Assembly: GCA_027186245.1 (NCBI GenBank)
Contig: CP114493.1
Location: forward strand, 1,991,501-2,055,500
Reading direction: 5' to 3'
Origin: Coriaria nepalensis
Lineage: Eukaryota; Streptophyta; Magnoliopsida; Cucurbitales; Coriariaceae
DNA: 64,000 nt
Part shown: piece by piece, positions 47,600-59,472 of the stretch
How the letters are laid out: each line of letters starts with the position of its first letter
Position numbering within the stretch: the first letter of the stretch is position 1
The notes under the pieces: model-generated
Databases searched by the model: none
Told to the model about the DNA's origin: nothing
Seen by the model: only the letters and a program-made list of their open reading frames with translations
Program-made: the position numbers and the translations under genes

Positions 47600-48800
47600 T
47601 AATTCTACTTCTATGAAACAATAGATAAATGATAAAAAATAAGAATGAAAATTAAAGACATCTTGTCCGTGAACAACATATCAAGATCTTCATTTAAGCA
47701 AAAACCCAGTTCATTAACAAAATTCCTAAGAACGAATCTATGGAAAGAAAGACATTTAGTTCCAAAGGAATTGAAAAGATAAGATGTAGCATAGGACGGA
47801 CCGAGGATTTGCTTGCCGGAGCTTTTTTGGTTGATTGATGGTAATCGAATGGATGTCTTTGCCTTCTACCAAGCCTACTATTTATAGACAATTTGTAGTG
47901 GCACTTCTATAATAAATTCGAAATTGAAATCTCACTTCCCACCTTCAAAAACTACTTCCCCTTTTATGGGCCACATCCACCTTTTTTTGAGGAAGCCTTC
48001 ACTCAACTTTTCTACCGAATCTTGTTGCTTTTCCGTTTATGTTCATCCTAACCATTTTTCCCTCCAATCGAGCTGAATCCTTCCTCTATCCCATGAGTTT
48101 TAGCATAAACTTTCCTTTGGCTCAGAGTGGGTCGAAGGATTTCAACTTTTTGACCAACCAATCAAGCTTGGCCGAATTTCACTTCCTTTCTACAAGTTCG
48201 TCTGAAATGTTTCCCCTTGCTCCCAACTTTCAACCAAAGTTTCTTTTTCTCTCTCCATGTTTTAGTCGAATTTTGTTCTAACCAACCATTATTTTCGGCC
48301 AATTAATGCCCACGCCCGAAAATGGTTAATTAGCTGAAAATGGAGACCATGAGAAGATTCTATACCACTTTTTTAGGAAAGTTGTTACTATTTTTTACCC
48401 TTTATCGGTTTGGCTGATTTTCACCTATTGTTAGCCGAATTTTGATTGTTTTTTGGGCCATTTGGGCCGACCTTCATGTTGCTAGGAGGACTTGATTAAT
48501 CTTTTCTCCGGCCGGTTGAGTAATTAAACCACGAGTGATCTTTATATGGCAATCTAAGGCTAGTTTCTTGTCACCTCATCAATCCTTGTAATATTTTAAT
48601 TCTTTGAGGGCAAATACTTTTTGGTCGAATTTTGACTAAGTCAAAAGTCCCATGTTCAGTTAAAATCAATTATTACTCGACCGAAGTTTGTATTTATTCG
48701 ATAATTAAATTCTTCGATTTTAATCGACCAGTTTAATTATCATTAACTAACTTAAATTTATTTCAAATTTTGGGTCAACCATATTTTGCCATGTATCCGC
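47600..48800 (-). repeat. Probable LTR-like block (minus strand)
   Basis: The minus strand has TCTATAAATAGTAGGC (about 47876-47891), a typical LTR promoter, followed by a leader-like region with AATCAACCAAAAAAGC. The region is less AT-rich and rich in TCGGCC/CGAATTT words over 1.2 kb. No gag-pol is attached, so the LTR call (Ty3/gypsy style) is inference. Frames within it (47694-47891, 48039-48281) are likely incidental. Confidence 0.4.
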
Positions 48801-49049
48801 AAAATTCTAGCATTAACAATATATTATACCAGTAAATTTAATTTAAGCTTAAATTTCATTTCATTTTTTGAACTCTCTTTTTATATTTATTATAACTTTA
48901 CCTCAGTCAAATTTATTTAAAAGCATTTACATCCGACTTTTTAATAACACATATTAACTATAATTTTAAAAATATAATAAAAATTGTCACACATTTATGA
49001 CTTTAACAAATATAAAAAAGTTAATGTGATTCTTCAAATTTTAATACTT

Positions 49050-49460
49050 ACTATAACTTCGGAAAGAAAGGAAAAACAAAAGAGAGAGAAACTCTATACC
49101 GGTGGTGATGGGGTGGATGAGGTGCCGATGGTAGATTTGGAAGGGAATGAAATGACACAAAAAATAAAAATAAAAATCTTTTTTTGAAAAGAAAATAAAA
49201 ATAATCAAAGTGAAGGGAAATATTAAATTATGGTAGCTTGATGGTGGTGATCATGTCAATGCTGCTGCATGGCGCGATTGTAGTTTGCCATTGGTCAGTT
49301 TAAATGATAGAAATAAATTTGATTGTGGTAATATGTAATAAAATATAAATGGAGAGGTGAAAATAAGAATAAATTTAAACTTAAATTCAGTTTGTTGATA
49401 TGACATGCTCATGCCACATTAATTATCAATAACTCTAGTGTTAAGAAAAAAAAAATCGGC
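49050..49460 (-). repeat. Possible reverse copy of repeat family D
   Basis: The reverse complement shares with 10770-10990 a TGGCATGA..ATGTCAT box, a TTTAAGTTTAAATTTATTC-like stretch, and then a CACC/CCATCA-rich part. Similarity is weaker than between the copies at 10.5 and 19.3 kb. Confidence 0.3.
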
Positions 49461-49576
49461 TCTTAATTGAGGCAAACCAGTGTGTGTCATGTCATGTCTA
49501 TAAATTTAAATTAATGTTGCATCTAAAAAAGAATAAAAAATAATATAATAAAAATAAAATAAAAGTTATTTAATTC

Positions 49577-49586
49577 TATATATTTA
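49577..49586 (+). promoter_or_regulatory. TATA box of secreted-peptide gene 3
   Basis: TATATATTTA about 100 bp before the start codon. Expected transcription start is near 49610, giving a leader of about 70 nt. Confidence 0.6.
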
Positions 49587-49678
49587 GAGTGAGAGACAGG
49601 GCTTTAATAACTTGTCGAGAGTAGCCAGATTTGTTAAACATCAGAGACATAACTAGCTAGGAAACGGAAGGAACCACA

Positions 49679-50095
49679 ATGGCTCAGATACAGCTTGTCT
49701 TCTTCATTATGGCAATATCAATCATAGTTTCTTTGCTTGTAGTACAAGCTTGTGCTCATTCTCATTACTCTTACCTCATTAAACCCAAGTATACTTCACA
49801 ATCGCGTAATCTCCTCTCTATTACTCAACCTATTCACAAAAATAATTGTATACAGCGCTGCACACAAAATTATGATAAGAATGAGAACAAAGACAGACAT
49901 ATAGAATTTCGATCTTGCTTGATTGATTGTATAAACGAAATGGAGAAGAAGGAAGTAGACGAATTAGTGAAAGTGATATTGGAGTACACAACACGCAAAA
50001 ACGACAAGGCAAACCAGCATGTGAAGGATGTCGGCGCAGACAGGAAAGAGAGTTATCTTCAGTATTCCCCTAATTTTCCAGGGAAACATACATAA
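49679..50095 (+). CDS. Small secreted cysteine-pair protein, gene 3
   Basis: A single-exon frame of 138 residues with a good start context (CACAATGGCT). Residues 5-24 form a strong signal peptide ending LLVVQA, with likely cleavage near A24 or A26. A variable basic/aromatic stretch (27-55, including RNLLSIT) is followed by C57-IQR-C61 ... C80-LID-C84 with an 18-residue loop and no extra loop cysteine. Then come INEMEKKEVDELVKVILEY and a charged tail ending FPGKHT, which parallels the RGKHA end of gene 1. The whole-length layout matches gene 1. The pattern suggests a disulfide-pinned helical hairpin of unknown role, possibly a defence or signalling peptide (inference). Confidence 0.82.
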   Translation: MAQIQLVFFIMAISIIVSLLVVQACAHSHYSYLIKPKYTSQSRNLLSITQPIHKNNCIQRCTQNYDKNENKDRHIEFRSCLIDCINEMEKKEVDELVKVILEYTTRKNDKANQHVKDVGADRKESYLQYSPNFPGKHT

Positions 50096-50589
50096 TGTTC
50101 TTATCTCAGGTAATGTTTCTTTTTTCTTTTTTTTTTTGCAGTATACACATAAAAAGTATGTAGTGCATTTGGGTTGGAGGGTGACAATGGATTGAAACAA
50201 ATTGTAAATTTGTGGGTTTAAACTGAAAGTTAGTTCATTCCAAACGTTTCAAATTATTAGCCAAATGGAGCCATCATGAAGGTGCATTTTTTATTAGGCA
50301 ATCCAAAGTCACATTTCCGTTAGCGGGTTGCTTCAAAAGATTGTATTTTCATTCAGGCTAACAATTAAATTAAGCTAACAAGTTTTATAAACTCGGAACT
50401 TATTTTTAAGCCTTAGTTTTGTTTCAAATTTGTGAACTAGTGAACCTTTCAACTGAATTTGAAAAGCTTTTATTTTATGAGTTTATTACTATATATATAT
50501 TTTCTTTAAATAATTTTCTGATTCTGCCTTCTGCCCCAAAATAGAAGGTATCCTATATGTCCAGCGACTAAAGTAGAGTTTGGATTATA

Positions 50590-51660
50590 AGTGGCAATTT
50601 GTTCTCGCATAGTCCGATGTGGCCCGGCACGGTAGGCACGGTATGGATTGTGTTGTGCCGTGCCCGGTACGAATTAGCTCGTACCGTATTTGTGCCTAAC
50701 AATCAGGGCATGACACAGTACGGATATAATAACGGGACATAAATGTGCCGTACAGAGCCTGTGGACTTGTTTAGACCCGTAAGCTCGAAGGCTTATTTTT
50801 TAAAAAAAAATTAAATTTAAATAAGAGAAGAGTTTTAAAATGATTAGTAAAATACTAATACTACAATACGTATTTGTTTATTGTTAATCATTCTTAATAA
50901 TTATTGTTTTAGAAATTAGAAGTTAGTACCATTAATAATAAAAATTATAAATAAACTATAAAAAAATATTATTTGGCCAAAAAAGATCTTATATTAATTA
51001 AAAAGTTTTAACGTATAAAATGATTTCCAATAAAAAAAAACCCCTCCTGACTAAGGTAAGAGAAAAACCAGTCATCAACCTACGATACATGATCTAAAAA
51101 TGAAAAATTACAAGATCAAAAAATAAAAACAATCACAAAATTACAATTATAAATTGAATTATCTAAACTTTAGAACTATCTCTTACGCCATCCTGACTAG
51201 AAATAGAATTTTTGTATTCGATGTATAAAGAATCAAAAACTCTGATTAAGTTCTCACTTTTCATGCGATATTGATCTCTTTTAAGGGTATATTCCCAATC
51301 TCATAGACAGGATAATAATTCTACTATCTCTAGTGTTAATGATGTTCTTCGATCAGTAATAATTAGCTCACCTATGCTAAAAACTGCTTCTAAAGAAACT
51401 GTTGAAACTTAAATAATTGGGATGTCATGTGTCAATCGAGCTAATATTGGAAACCTGAACGAGTTTAACTTTTACTATTTCAAAATATAAGAATCACCTT
51501 CTTCATTTCAATCACCTCCAAGATATTTTAAAAGTTTTTCATATTGCGTACTACTAGACCTACCGGTCTTACTCGAAAGCATCGCCAATTCCAAAATTGG
51601 ATCATCTTGTGTAGGACTTGAACTTGAGGGACCTTTCCTCTTTGAGTAGTATTATCAGAA
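50590..51660 (-). mobile_element. hAT transposon relic with C-terminal dimerisation domain
   Basis: On the minus strand at about 51475-51250 one frame, with stops, reads NSFRFPILARLTHDIPII, VSTVSLEAVFSIGELIITDR, RTSLTLEIVELLSCL and DWE. This is the hAT family C-terminal dimerisation region (canonical start FP.LA..A.DIL.I..S). Upstream on the same strand lie a DDPILELAMLSS segment and YEKLLKYL (about 51610-51530). Beyond the coding end, 50600-50780 is a GGCACGG/GTGCCGTGCC-rich subterminal block typical of plant Ac-like elements. It adjoins a truncated copia LTR at about 51800. Confidence 0.72.
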
Positions 51661-51809
51661 GTGTTAGCAATTTGAGTAGTATAATCAAAATTTAAGTTAA
51701 TATGAATAAAAATAAGAATTACTTTATAACCTTCAAGCTTAACCTAGTATCTAAAATGACTCCTAAAGAATACAAGAGCGGAATATTATACCAAAAATAA
51801 ACTTAATCT

Positions 51810-52248
51810 TACGGCTAATTAAAGCTTAGCTAAAAGCTAGAACAAAAGCAAACTTAAAGTAAGGCTAAATATAGAAAGTACATCGCATAATGCAGTCTTT
51901 ACTGCCAAAAGGATAAAATAGAACAAATCTTGATCCATATTGATTTAGCTCCTCAAAATAGGTTCCACACGATACAAGGAACTTATAAAACTTGTTTGCA
52001 AGATAAGATTGCAAATAGTATTCGAAAATAGACTCTGACTTGCATTCCAGGAAAACCATTAGAGAGGAAGAACGATTGAGCTAAAATGAAGGATAACTTG
52101 AGGTGTGATGATCCTATTGGGATGAAACCAATTGCTATAGTTTTGTTTAGATAACTAACTATCATATATGAGTCAACAACTTCTGAATATGATATCAAAA
52201 AGTCCACTTTGAGATTAGTTCATTAACAAACCATCATGAATTCTGATA
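51810..52248 (-). repeat. 3' LTR of copia element E (outer part lost)
   Basis: Aligns with 56390-56816, from GGCTAATTAAAGCTTAGC to the end GAATTCTGATA (5' LTR: GAATTCTAACA). Its outer part left of about 51810 does not match the other LTR and is replaced by sequence next to the hAT relic. A purine-rich AAGGAGAAG (minus strand, 52249-52257) precedes it as the polypurine tract. Confidence 0.75.
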
Positions 52249-52257
52249 CTTCTCCTT

Positions 52258-55200
52258 AATTGGTTTTTGAATGACTTCCGACTTCTCTTTGAACATTTCA
52301 AACTTGAACGAGGAGAGTGATTTAGTGAAGATATTTTCATTTTTCTCTTCTAAAGAACAATGCATAAGTTTGATTTCCCCTTTTTTGATTCCTTGCCTTA
52401 TTTTATGAAACTTGACTTGAATGTGCTTTATTGGTCAAAGTGAATTAGATACTTAGATATTATTATTGTTAATTTTCTATCACAATAGATCACAATGAGA
52501 TTAGATTAATCAAATCCTAAATCACTCATAATTTTCATTAGCCATACAACCAGATTGGTAGCACTTGAGCAGCTACATATTCAGCTTCTATAATGAACTA
52601 TTCCACAATGTCCTACTTCTTTGAGCTCTAACTTATTACTCTTAGGTTGAAAGAGAAGCAATAGATACTTGTGATCCTTTAGTCATCATATGACCCTGTC
52701 CAATCACTATCCTAAAATCCTTGCAACTGTGGTTCTCCTTCTACAACTAGAATACCAAATACTAAAATGCCTTCAAGTACTGTAATACCTTTTTTTTTTG
52801 CTAATCCAATATGAATTTGGGTTGGATTATGCATAAACCTAGATAAGAATCTAATGGAGTACATAAGTTCATGTATGGTTGCAGTGAGATACATGAGACC
52901 TCCTATTAGACTTCTGAAATGAGTCTCATCAACCTTCTCAGCACCATCTTCCTTTGATAATTTTTCATTAGCTTTTAGAGGAGTTGCAACAGGTATGCAA
53001 AACTCTATTTTCAATTTATTTAAAAGATTATTTGCATATTTCTGTTAAGAAACAAAGATCTTTCCAGGCGATTATATTCTATTCCCACGAAAAATTTCAT
53101 TAACCACAAGTTGTCATCTAAAATACATATTGCATTTCAATTTTAAAGTCTAGATTTACACTTTCACCATTTCCAAAGATTAATAACTTATCAATATAAA
53201 ATGTTATTATTAGAAATAAAGTATCTAACTTCTTGAAATAAAAAGTGGCATCATTTTCACTCTTATTGAATACAGAGGTGGTGAGATGATTATCAATCTT
53301 AATATACCATGCCCTTGAGCTTGTTCTAGTCCATACAAGGATTTCATTAATTTAAATCTAAGGACTTTTTCTTCTTTCTCATTGACCTCGAATCCTTCTA
53401 GATGGTCCACGTAGATGTCTTCTTCTAGTAATCTATTTAGGAATGATGACTTGATATCTAGTTGATGAATGGACCAATATTTCCTTACAGTTAGAGCAAT
53501 TAGAAGTCTAATTGTACTTAGTCTTACAACTGGAGTAAAAGATGCTAACTCAACACTATACTATTGAGAATACCATTTAACCACCATCATGCCTTATATT
53601 TTATTGATGGTTCCATCAACATTGTTCTTGAGTTTGAAGATCCACTTGAATCAAATCACTTTTAATTGTTTTGGCCTTTCTTTAAGCAACCACGTTTGAT
53701 TCTTTTCAATAATAGCCAACTCCTCCTTCATAGCATTTACTGAATGTTCATTCTTAGCTTCATTGAAGCTAATTGGTTTAGAAAAAACAATCTTGCATCT
53801 TTGGTACACTTCATTAGGGGATCTAAATCTCTCAACAGTAACTTTTGCATTGGAGTATGAATCATCCATTTCTATACAGTAGTGCAGATCTAATTTTCAA
53901 TGAGAAAATTAGAAATGTTTTCATTATTAGCCTGTAAATCCCATTTGAATTTTGCTTGCTCATCAAATGGGATATCTTTGACATTCACCATCTTGTTGCT
54001 TCTTGAATTGAATAGCCTATACCCTTTGGAATCATGACTATAGCCAACCATGAAGCACTTTTCACCATCTCTTCCTGCATCTGAAATGTGCATGTATCAA
54101 ATTGATCCAAACACTTTTAGATGAGAGACACTAGGTATGGTAGTGTGCCAAGCTTCACTAAGAGTCATATCCTTCACATATTTTGTAGGAAGTCTGTTTA
54201 GGATGTACACTGTTGTCTTAGAGGCCGCTGCCCAAAACTTCTTAAACATTTTTTGCTAAAACATTATGCTTCTTGTCATCTCCATGATGTTCTATTTTTC
54301 CTTTCAAAGACCACATTCTATTTTGGATTACATGGAACTATTACTTCATGTTTTATTCCATGAATTTCACATAAATTTTTGAATTCAATAAAGATATATT
54401 CTTCTCCTTTGTCAGCTCTTATGGCTTTGATATTCTTCTCACTTTCTATTTCAACAAAAGCCTTGAACTTCATGAAGACTGATAGGATTTTTGACTTTTC
54501 CTTGAGAAAATTAATCTAAGAGTATCTTGACACATCATCAATAAAGATGAAAAAAAATACTTACTGCTAGTTAGAGAAGGAACTTTGAAAGACCCACAAA
54601 TATTTGGTTGTAATAACTCAAGTCTCTTTTATGCTCTTGTGGCTTGATTTTTTAGGAATTGCTTTTTCTTCATTCACATATTTCACTATGCAATTAATTC
54701 TGAGACAAGCCTTCTACGAAGCCTTTTGAGCTCAGTTTCTTGATATACTTGAGGTTAAAGTGACTAAATCTTTTGTGATGGATCAGTGCATCTTCTCCTT
54801 TATGATTAGAACTTGATGCTCCCAGTTTACTAAAAAATAGTTTTGACTGAGTAGTACTTTGACAACTTCATTCTTTTTTGAATCACTAATATGACAGTGA
54901 GTCCCTTGGAACACCAAGCTCAACAGTCAGCAAGTTAGATTGATGTGTGAAACATAGAACACATTGGCTATGGCGTTTAGTTCATTTTATGGTTTAAATA
55001 GCAACATTCCATTTTCTTTCATCTTGGATTATCTCTTCATTTCCTACTATGATAACAATGGAAAACTTTGTGTCTAGTTTTTGAAATAGACCAAGATCAT
55101 TTAACATGTAATTTGAGCAACCGGTGTCTAGAGCCAATCTCTTTTTTTCTTGAAGTCTGATCGAGCAATAAACATATGATTTTCCTCTTCTTCTACTACA

Positions 55201-56167
55201 TTTGCTTATTGAGCTGGAGTTTGAGTTACATCAGACGCTTTCTTCATGTAATCATTCTCCATGTGGCCCAATATTTTATAATATAAACATACACATTCGT
55301 TCTTGCTGAAGTAATTTCTTTCAAGATGCCCCTATTTCTTCAATGATTTTAGATGATCTGCTTCCCTTTGCTAGGGTTAGATGAGCTGCTTGCTTAACCA
55401 TCCTTCTTCCAAGTCTTCTGTGTTTTGCAAGCAAAGCACCATTAGAAGTTACTTGAGGTCTATTAAAGTGTCTCTTTTCCTTAGCTCGAAGAGACCTCAT
55501 GAGCTCACTCAAGATAAAAGAGGTGAGATCTTTGCTCTCTTTTATGACATCCATCTTAAAATCAAAATTTCATAGTAAAGAGAGAAGTACATTGTTGATA
55601 ATGACACTTTCTTTGATGACATCTCCGAGCATTCTCGTCTGACTTACAATTGCATTTACCTTCTTAATATAAGTTTGAACTGGTTCATCTTCCTTCATTC
55701 TCAATGTCTCAAAATCTCTCCTTTGCAACTAGTAGATTTGCTACCCTTACTCTCTTTGTGCCATGGATTTCATTTTGAAGAATATCCTAAGCATCTTTAG
55801 TATTTTTTATGCCAAGTATCCTAGTATACATTTCATTTGTGATGGCTGACTGCATGACAATTATAACTCTATAGTTTTTTTTTTCTTGCTTCTTCTCATT
55901 GTCATCCTTGAGTTGATTCACTGTGAGATTAGTATCTTTGGAATAACCTTCTTCTACTACTTCCCATAGATAAAATGTAATTAGGCATTTTTGTGTTTTG
56001 TCACTCCAGATGTAATACTCTTTTCAATTGAAAATTTGAGGAAATGGTAAAAGCTCACTTGGTTTGGATTTGACATGATTTTGATTTGTTTTTTGAGTAG
56101 TTTTGAATGAGGTTTCGATTCAAGTGAATAATTGGAGTAAGAAGTTAAACATGCCCTTAAGAGAATA
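52258..56167 (-). pseudogene. Ty1/copia gag-pol remnant (element E)
   Basis: Minus strand, right to left: Gag starting near 56076 (MSNPNQVSF), a WSDKTQKCL and LWEVVEEGYSKDTN segment in another frame, Gag to about 55320, integrase (eroded, about 54900-54250), IN end (HISDAGRDGEKCFMVGYSHD, 54090), IN-RT linker and RT start (MKEELAIIEKNQTW, 53730), RT (KLMKSLYGLEQAQG, 53350; FYIDKLLIF at about 53205-53176, where the catalytic YVDD is YIDK), and RT/RNase H (PVATPLKANEKLSKEDGAEK, RSLIGGLMYLTAT, 52990-52850). It resembles the Tork/Tnt1 type (inference). It is non-functional. Confidence 0.88.
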
Positions 56168-56179
56168 GCTTTGATACCA
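56168..56179 (-). other. Primer binding site of copia element E
   Basis: The minus strand reads TGGTATCAAAGC immediately inside the 5' LTR, which ends ATCAAACA. Confidence 0.88.
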
Positions 56180-56816
56180 TGTTTGATTTTTGACGGTCGC
56201 AAGTGAAATTGAGAGATATGTGTAAAGAAGAAAAATATACTATGTTCTTGCTTGAACAACTAATACTTATCTCATTACTAAATTACAAGGAGATTTATAA
56301 TAGAAAAGCTAATTATAACAAGGACAATTACAACCATTCTTAAAACTGAAACAAGAAAGCTTAAAAAGACTAAAGCTAACCATTATTATGGCTAATTAAG
56401 GCTCAGCTAAAAACTAGAACAAAGGCAACCTTAAAAGTAAGGCTAAATGTAGAAAATACATTGCCTAATGCATGCTTTGATGCCAAAAGGACGAAATAGT
56501 CCAAATTTTGATCCATGCTGATTTAGCTTCTCAAAACGGGGGTTTTCCACATGATATAAGGAACTTATAAAACTCGTTTGACAGATAAGATTGCAGATAG
56601 GGTTCGAAAGTAGCCTCTGACTTGCATTCCAAGAAAATTAGTGAGCTCGAATGAGGGATAACTTGAGCTGTGATGATTTGATTGGGAAGAAACAAATTGC
56701 AATAGGTTTGTTTAGATGAGAACTAACTGCTAGTATATGAGTAAACGGCTTCAGAATATAAAATCAAAAAGTCAACTTTGAGATTAGTTCATTAACAACC
56801 ATCATGAATTCTAACA
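56180..56816 (-). repeat. 5' LTR of copia element E
   Basis: On the minus strand it starts TGTTAGAATTCATGATGG and ends AAAATCAAACA, with standard TG...CA termini. Length 637 bp. Its partner is the truncated copy at 51810-52248. Confidence 0.85.
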
Positions 56817-58900
56817 TAAGTATGTGACGAAACATGAAAGATGGGATTGGTGACGAAATAAGAGTTATTGATGGAACATAGGGATTGATACGGTGTAGGA
56901 CAGAGGGCCAAAGTAATAATGAAGTATCCAATTCTCTAACATGCATCTTAGGGTACTTTTTCTTTTTAATCTTTGATTATGCATACATATATACCTTATA
57001 ACTATTATATTTTTCAGGACAGTGGACATGATCAGATGAAGCAGTTCAAGTCTACTTGTAATGCTTTGTGATTTGCATCAACGGTCGACTGAATCTACAA
57101 TAAGAAAACACTGGGTATTTATTTTATTTTACTTTTCGTCGTTATTTTATTTTCTGTTTCAAAGAATGATGACATACTACTACTGTTTCTACTCGGTAAT
57201 TCAGTTTGTTGTAATGACTATGTGTTTCAAATGTTTTAGGCCGAAAGCTTACCATGCATGCGTTAAATGCATAGACTACATATAAAGATCACTTTTATAG
57301 AATAGAATTATACAAATTGAGTGTAAAATTCTAGAGCAAATATCTATAATAAAAATTAGAACTTTTAGGAGGTCATATGTATTATTACTGTACAAAAGTG
57401 ATTTTTCATACGTACATAGTGATATAATAAGTACTTGGTAACATTCCCAAGTATATATTCAAGATATATGGAGTACTAAAATGAGATAACATTCTTGCTA
57501 CATCTACTCATATATAGCGTTATTTTGATTTTATATGTAGATTTTGTTTTTCTAGATACAATATAGAAATTTGGATTTCCAACTTAAAATAAAGAGTAAT
57601 AAGTAGAGTGATTCATCCCTCTTATACATTAAGCTTCCATATATTTCCAATATGAGATCATATTCATAACAAGTCCTCAAACATGTAGTAATGCTTTGAG
57701 CCAACACGTGGATTTCTCATTTAATTGGGTGATGGGTAGTACATCTATCAGTTAATTTAATCACATATTAGATCTAGCTATTATACCGTGTAGAACTCAA
57801 AATCAATTGGCAATAAGTTGAATGACTCATCTTTCTTACATAATGATTTTCCAAGACTGAATACTAAATTTCTGATAATATTTATCAACAAATGCCAATG
57901 AGAAAAGAAGAAAATTTTATTTTTCGAACATCGACATTAATTAGTTTGATATTGTTATAAATTGTATTGAATTTTTAAACAAGAAGGTTGATATATTTAT
58001 TGTTAGTTGAGTACAAACTGCAACTTTATAAATTATAGTAGATTCTACCAATGTATATTAGATACATTGAAGGGTTAAGTACCTATGATTCATCATTTTA
58101 ATTTCTATCTCTTGATATACTATATATGTAAGAAAATATATAGTTTTATCTTACAAGTTAGAAAGTTTTCGATTGCTTACTTACCCTTACAATAAATTGC
58201 ATTGCTTGACAAGTATTAATTCTAATAAAATTTGTAAGAGTATTCTGTGATTATAGCAAATCATAAATAGCATAATTATTTTTTGGGAAGATGACACATA
58301 TGAAATGATGTCGATCTTCTTAATTGATTTTACACTTAAATTAGTCTCTTCATTACAATTTTGAGGTTAAATTTTCCTTGGAGGTAGGAAAATTTCAACT
58401 GGAGTAGTGACTAGTCAGCAAGAGACATAATAAGCTTTTCATAGAAGCAAAGAATGATTAGGATACAATTGTTGCCAATGCATGTCACATCTAACATGAA
58501 TATACACATCCGATCGAAAATTTAATAAACAATAAATCATTTTAATTTGTATGAAAAATAAAAAAAAAACAAAACCCTCCTATCATATTCTAGCACCTAA
58601 TTATACAATACCTAAATCGGAGGCTCACTTTTTCTAAGTAATGGGGAAGATGACCGAAACATGCCATTGAAAGACTCTATTGAGACAAAAATGGGCTGTC
58701 AAGAATGTAGATGCTTCTCTCATGTTACAATCCTCTTCCCATCGAGCCCCCTTTATCCTCAGTCCACGGAGACAAAATGTAGGACAGGTGTCAACAGTTC
58801 ATCACAATTATTAGTACTGCTAGAGTACACTTCTTCTTAATACAATGAAAATCGGTCGTCCTTTATCTTTTCATTGGATGAATGTATATATCATACACAC
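56817..58900. other. Intergenic between copia element E and peptide gene 4
   Basis: No domain is recognised. A 74-codon plus frame (57061-57285, LCDLHQRSTEST... FYFSSLFYF) and a 60-codon minus frame (56764-56946, partly inside the LTR) have no identifiable features. Confidence 0.4.
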
Positions 58901-58934
58901 TGATCATTTTTCTTGTTTTTCTAAAAATAGATAG

Positions 58935-58943
58935 TATAAATTA
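58935..58943 (+). promoter_or_regulatory. TATA box of disrupted peptide gene 4
   Basis: TATAAATTA about 120 bp before the start codon. A four-codon upstream frame (58991-59005) lies in the predicted leader. Confidence 0.5.
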
Positions 58944-59057
58944 AGGGGGAACCTAACGACATAAACATAGCCCAACTAGATCATCACCAAATGAAAAATA
59001 AATAATAAATAAATAAAGAAAAGGAGCGAAGAAATTGAAATTGAAGGAAACAAAGAA

Positions 59058-59232
59058 ATGAGTCTACTCATTGTGATTATAATTGTGATTATGTCAGCTT
59101 TTAATCACGTTAATGGAGTTCAAATCGATTCATCTTCATCTACTTCTCATCCGTTTAACTTTCAGTTTATGGGATCCCAAAATCTCATTAGCTGCACGTC
59201 CGACTACTCTAATCCCTCTCGTTAGTACATAC
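59058..59232 (+). pseudogene. Small secreted cysteine-pair protein, gene 4: 5' part only, disrupted by a copia insertion
   Basis: The frame opens with a signal peptide (residues 2-20, SLLIVIIIVIMSAFNHVNG), followed by a Ser-rich stretch and HPFNFQFMGSQNLIS, which parallels the YPFSTPF...HLIS part of gene 1. A stop codon (59223-59225) falls just after SDYSNPSR, 8 bp before the copia LTR starts at 59233. So the copy has a secretion signal and pro-region but no cysteine motif in this window. The missing 3' part should lie right of the inserted element, beyond 64000. Whether the stop predates the insertion cannot be told. Confidence 0.65.
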
Positions 59233-59462
59233 TATCAAGAAACATAGGAGGATCAAAAACCAGAGGAAGGTTAAGCAGAATTGGGAGAGAGAGAAAGAAT
59301 GAGAGAGAAAACAATTATTTTTTTCTATTCACGTATATTGTAAAATATATGTAGGTTTATCTTAAATATCATGATTAACAACTAACTAAGCAGCAAATTA
59401 ATCATTTATAGCCTTTAACCATAGATGACTCTAACTAACTGAAGCTAACTAATCGCCCAATA
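59233..59462 (-). repeat. 3' LTR of copia element F
   Basis: 230 bp; on the minus strand it starts TATTGGGCGATTAG and ends CTTGATA. It aligns over its length with 63808-64000, with scattered substitutions and small indels, so the insertion is not very recent. The termini are TAT...ATA rather than TG...CA. The polypurine tract TTGATGGGGG (59463-59472) adjoins it. Confidence 0.85.
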
Positions 59463-59472
59463 CCCCCATCAA

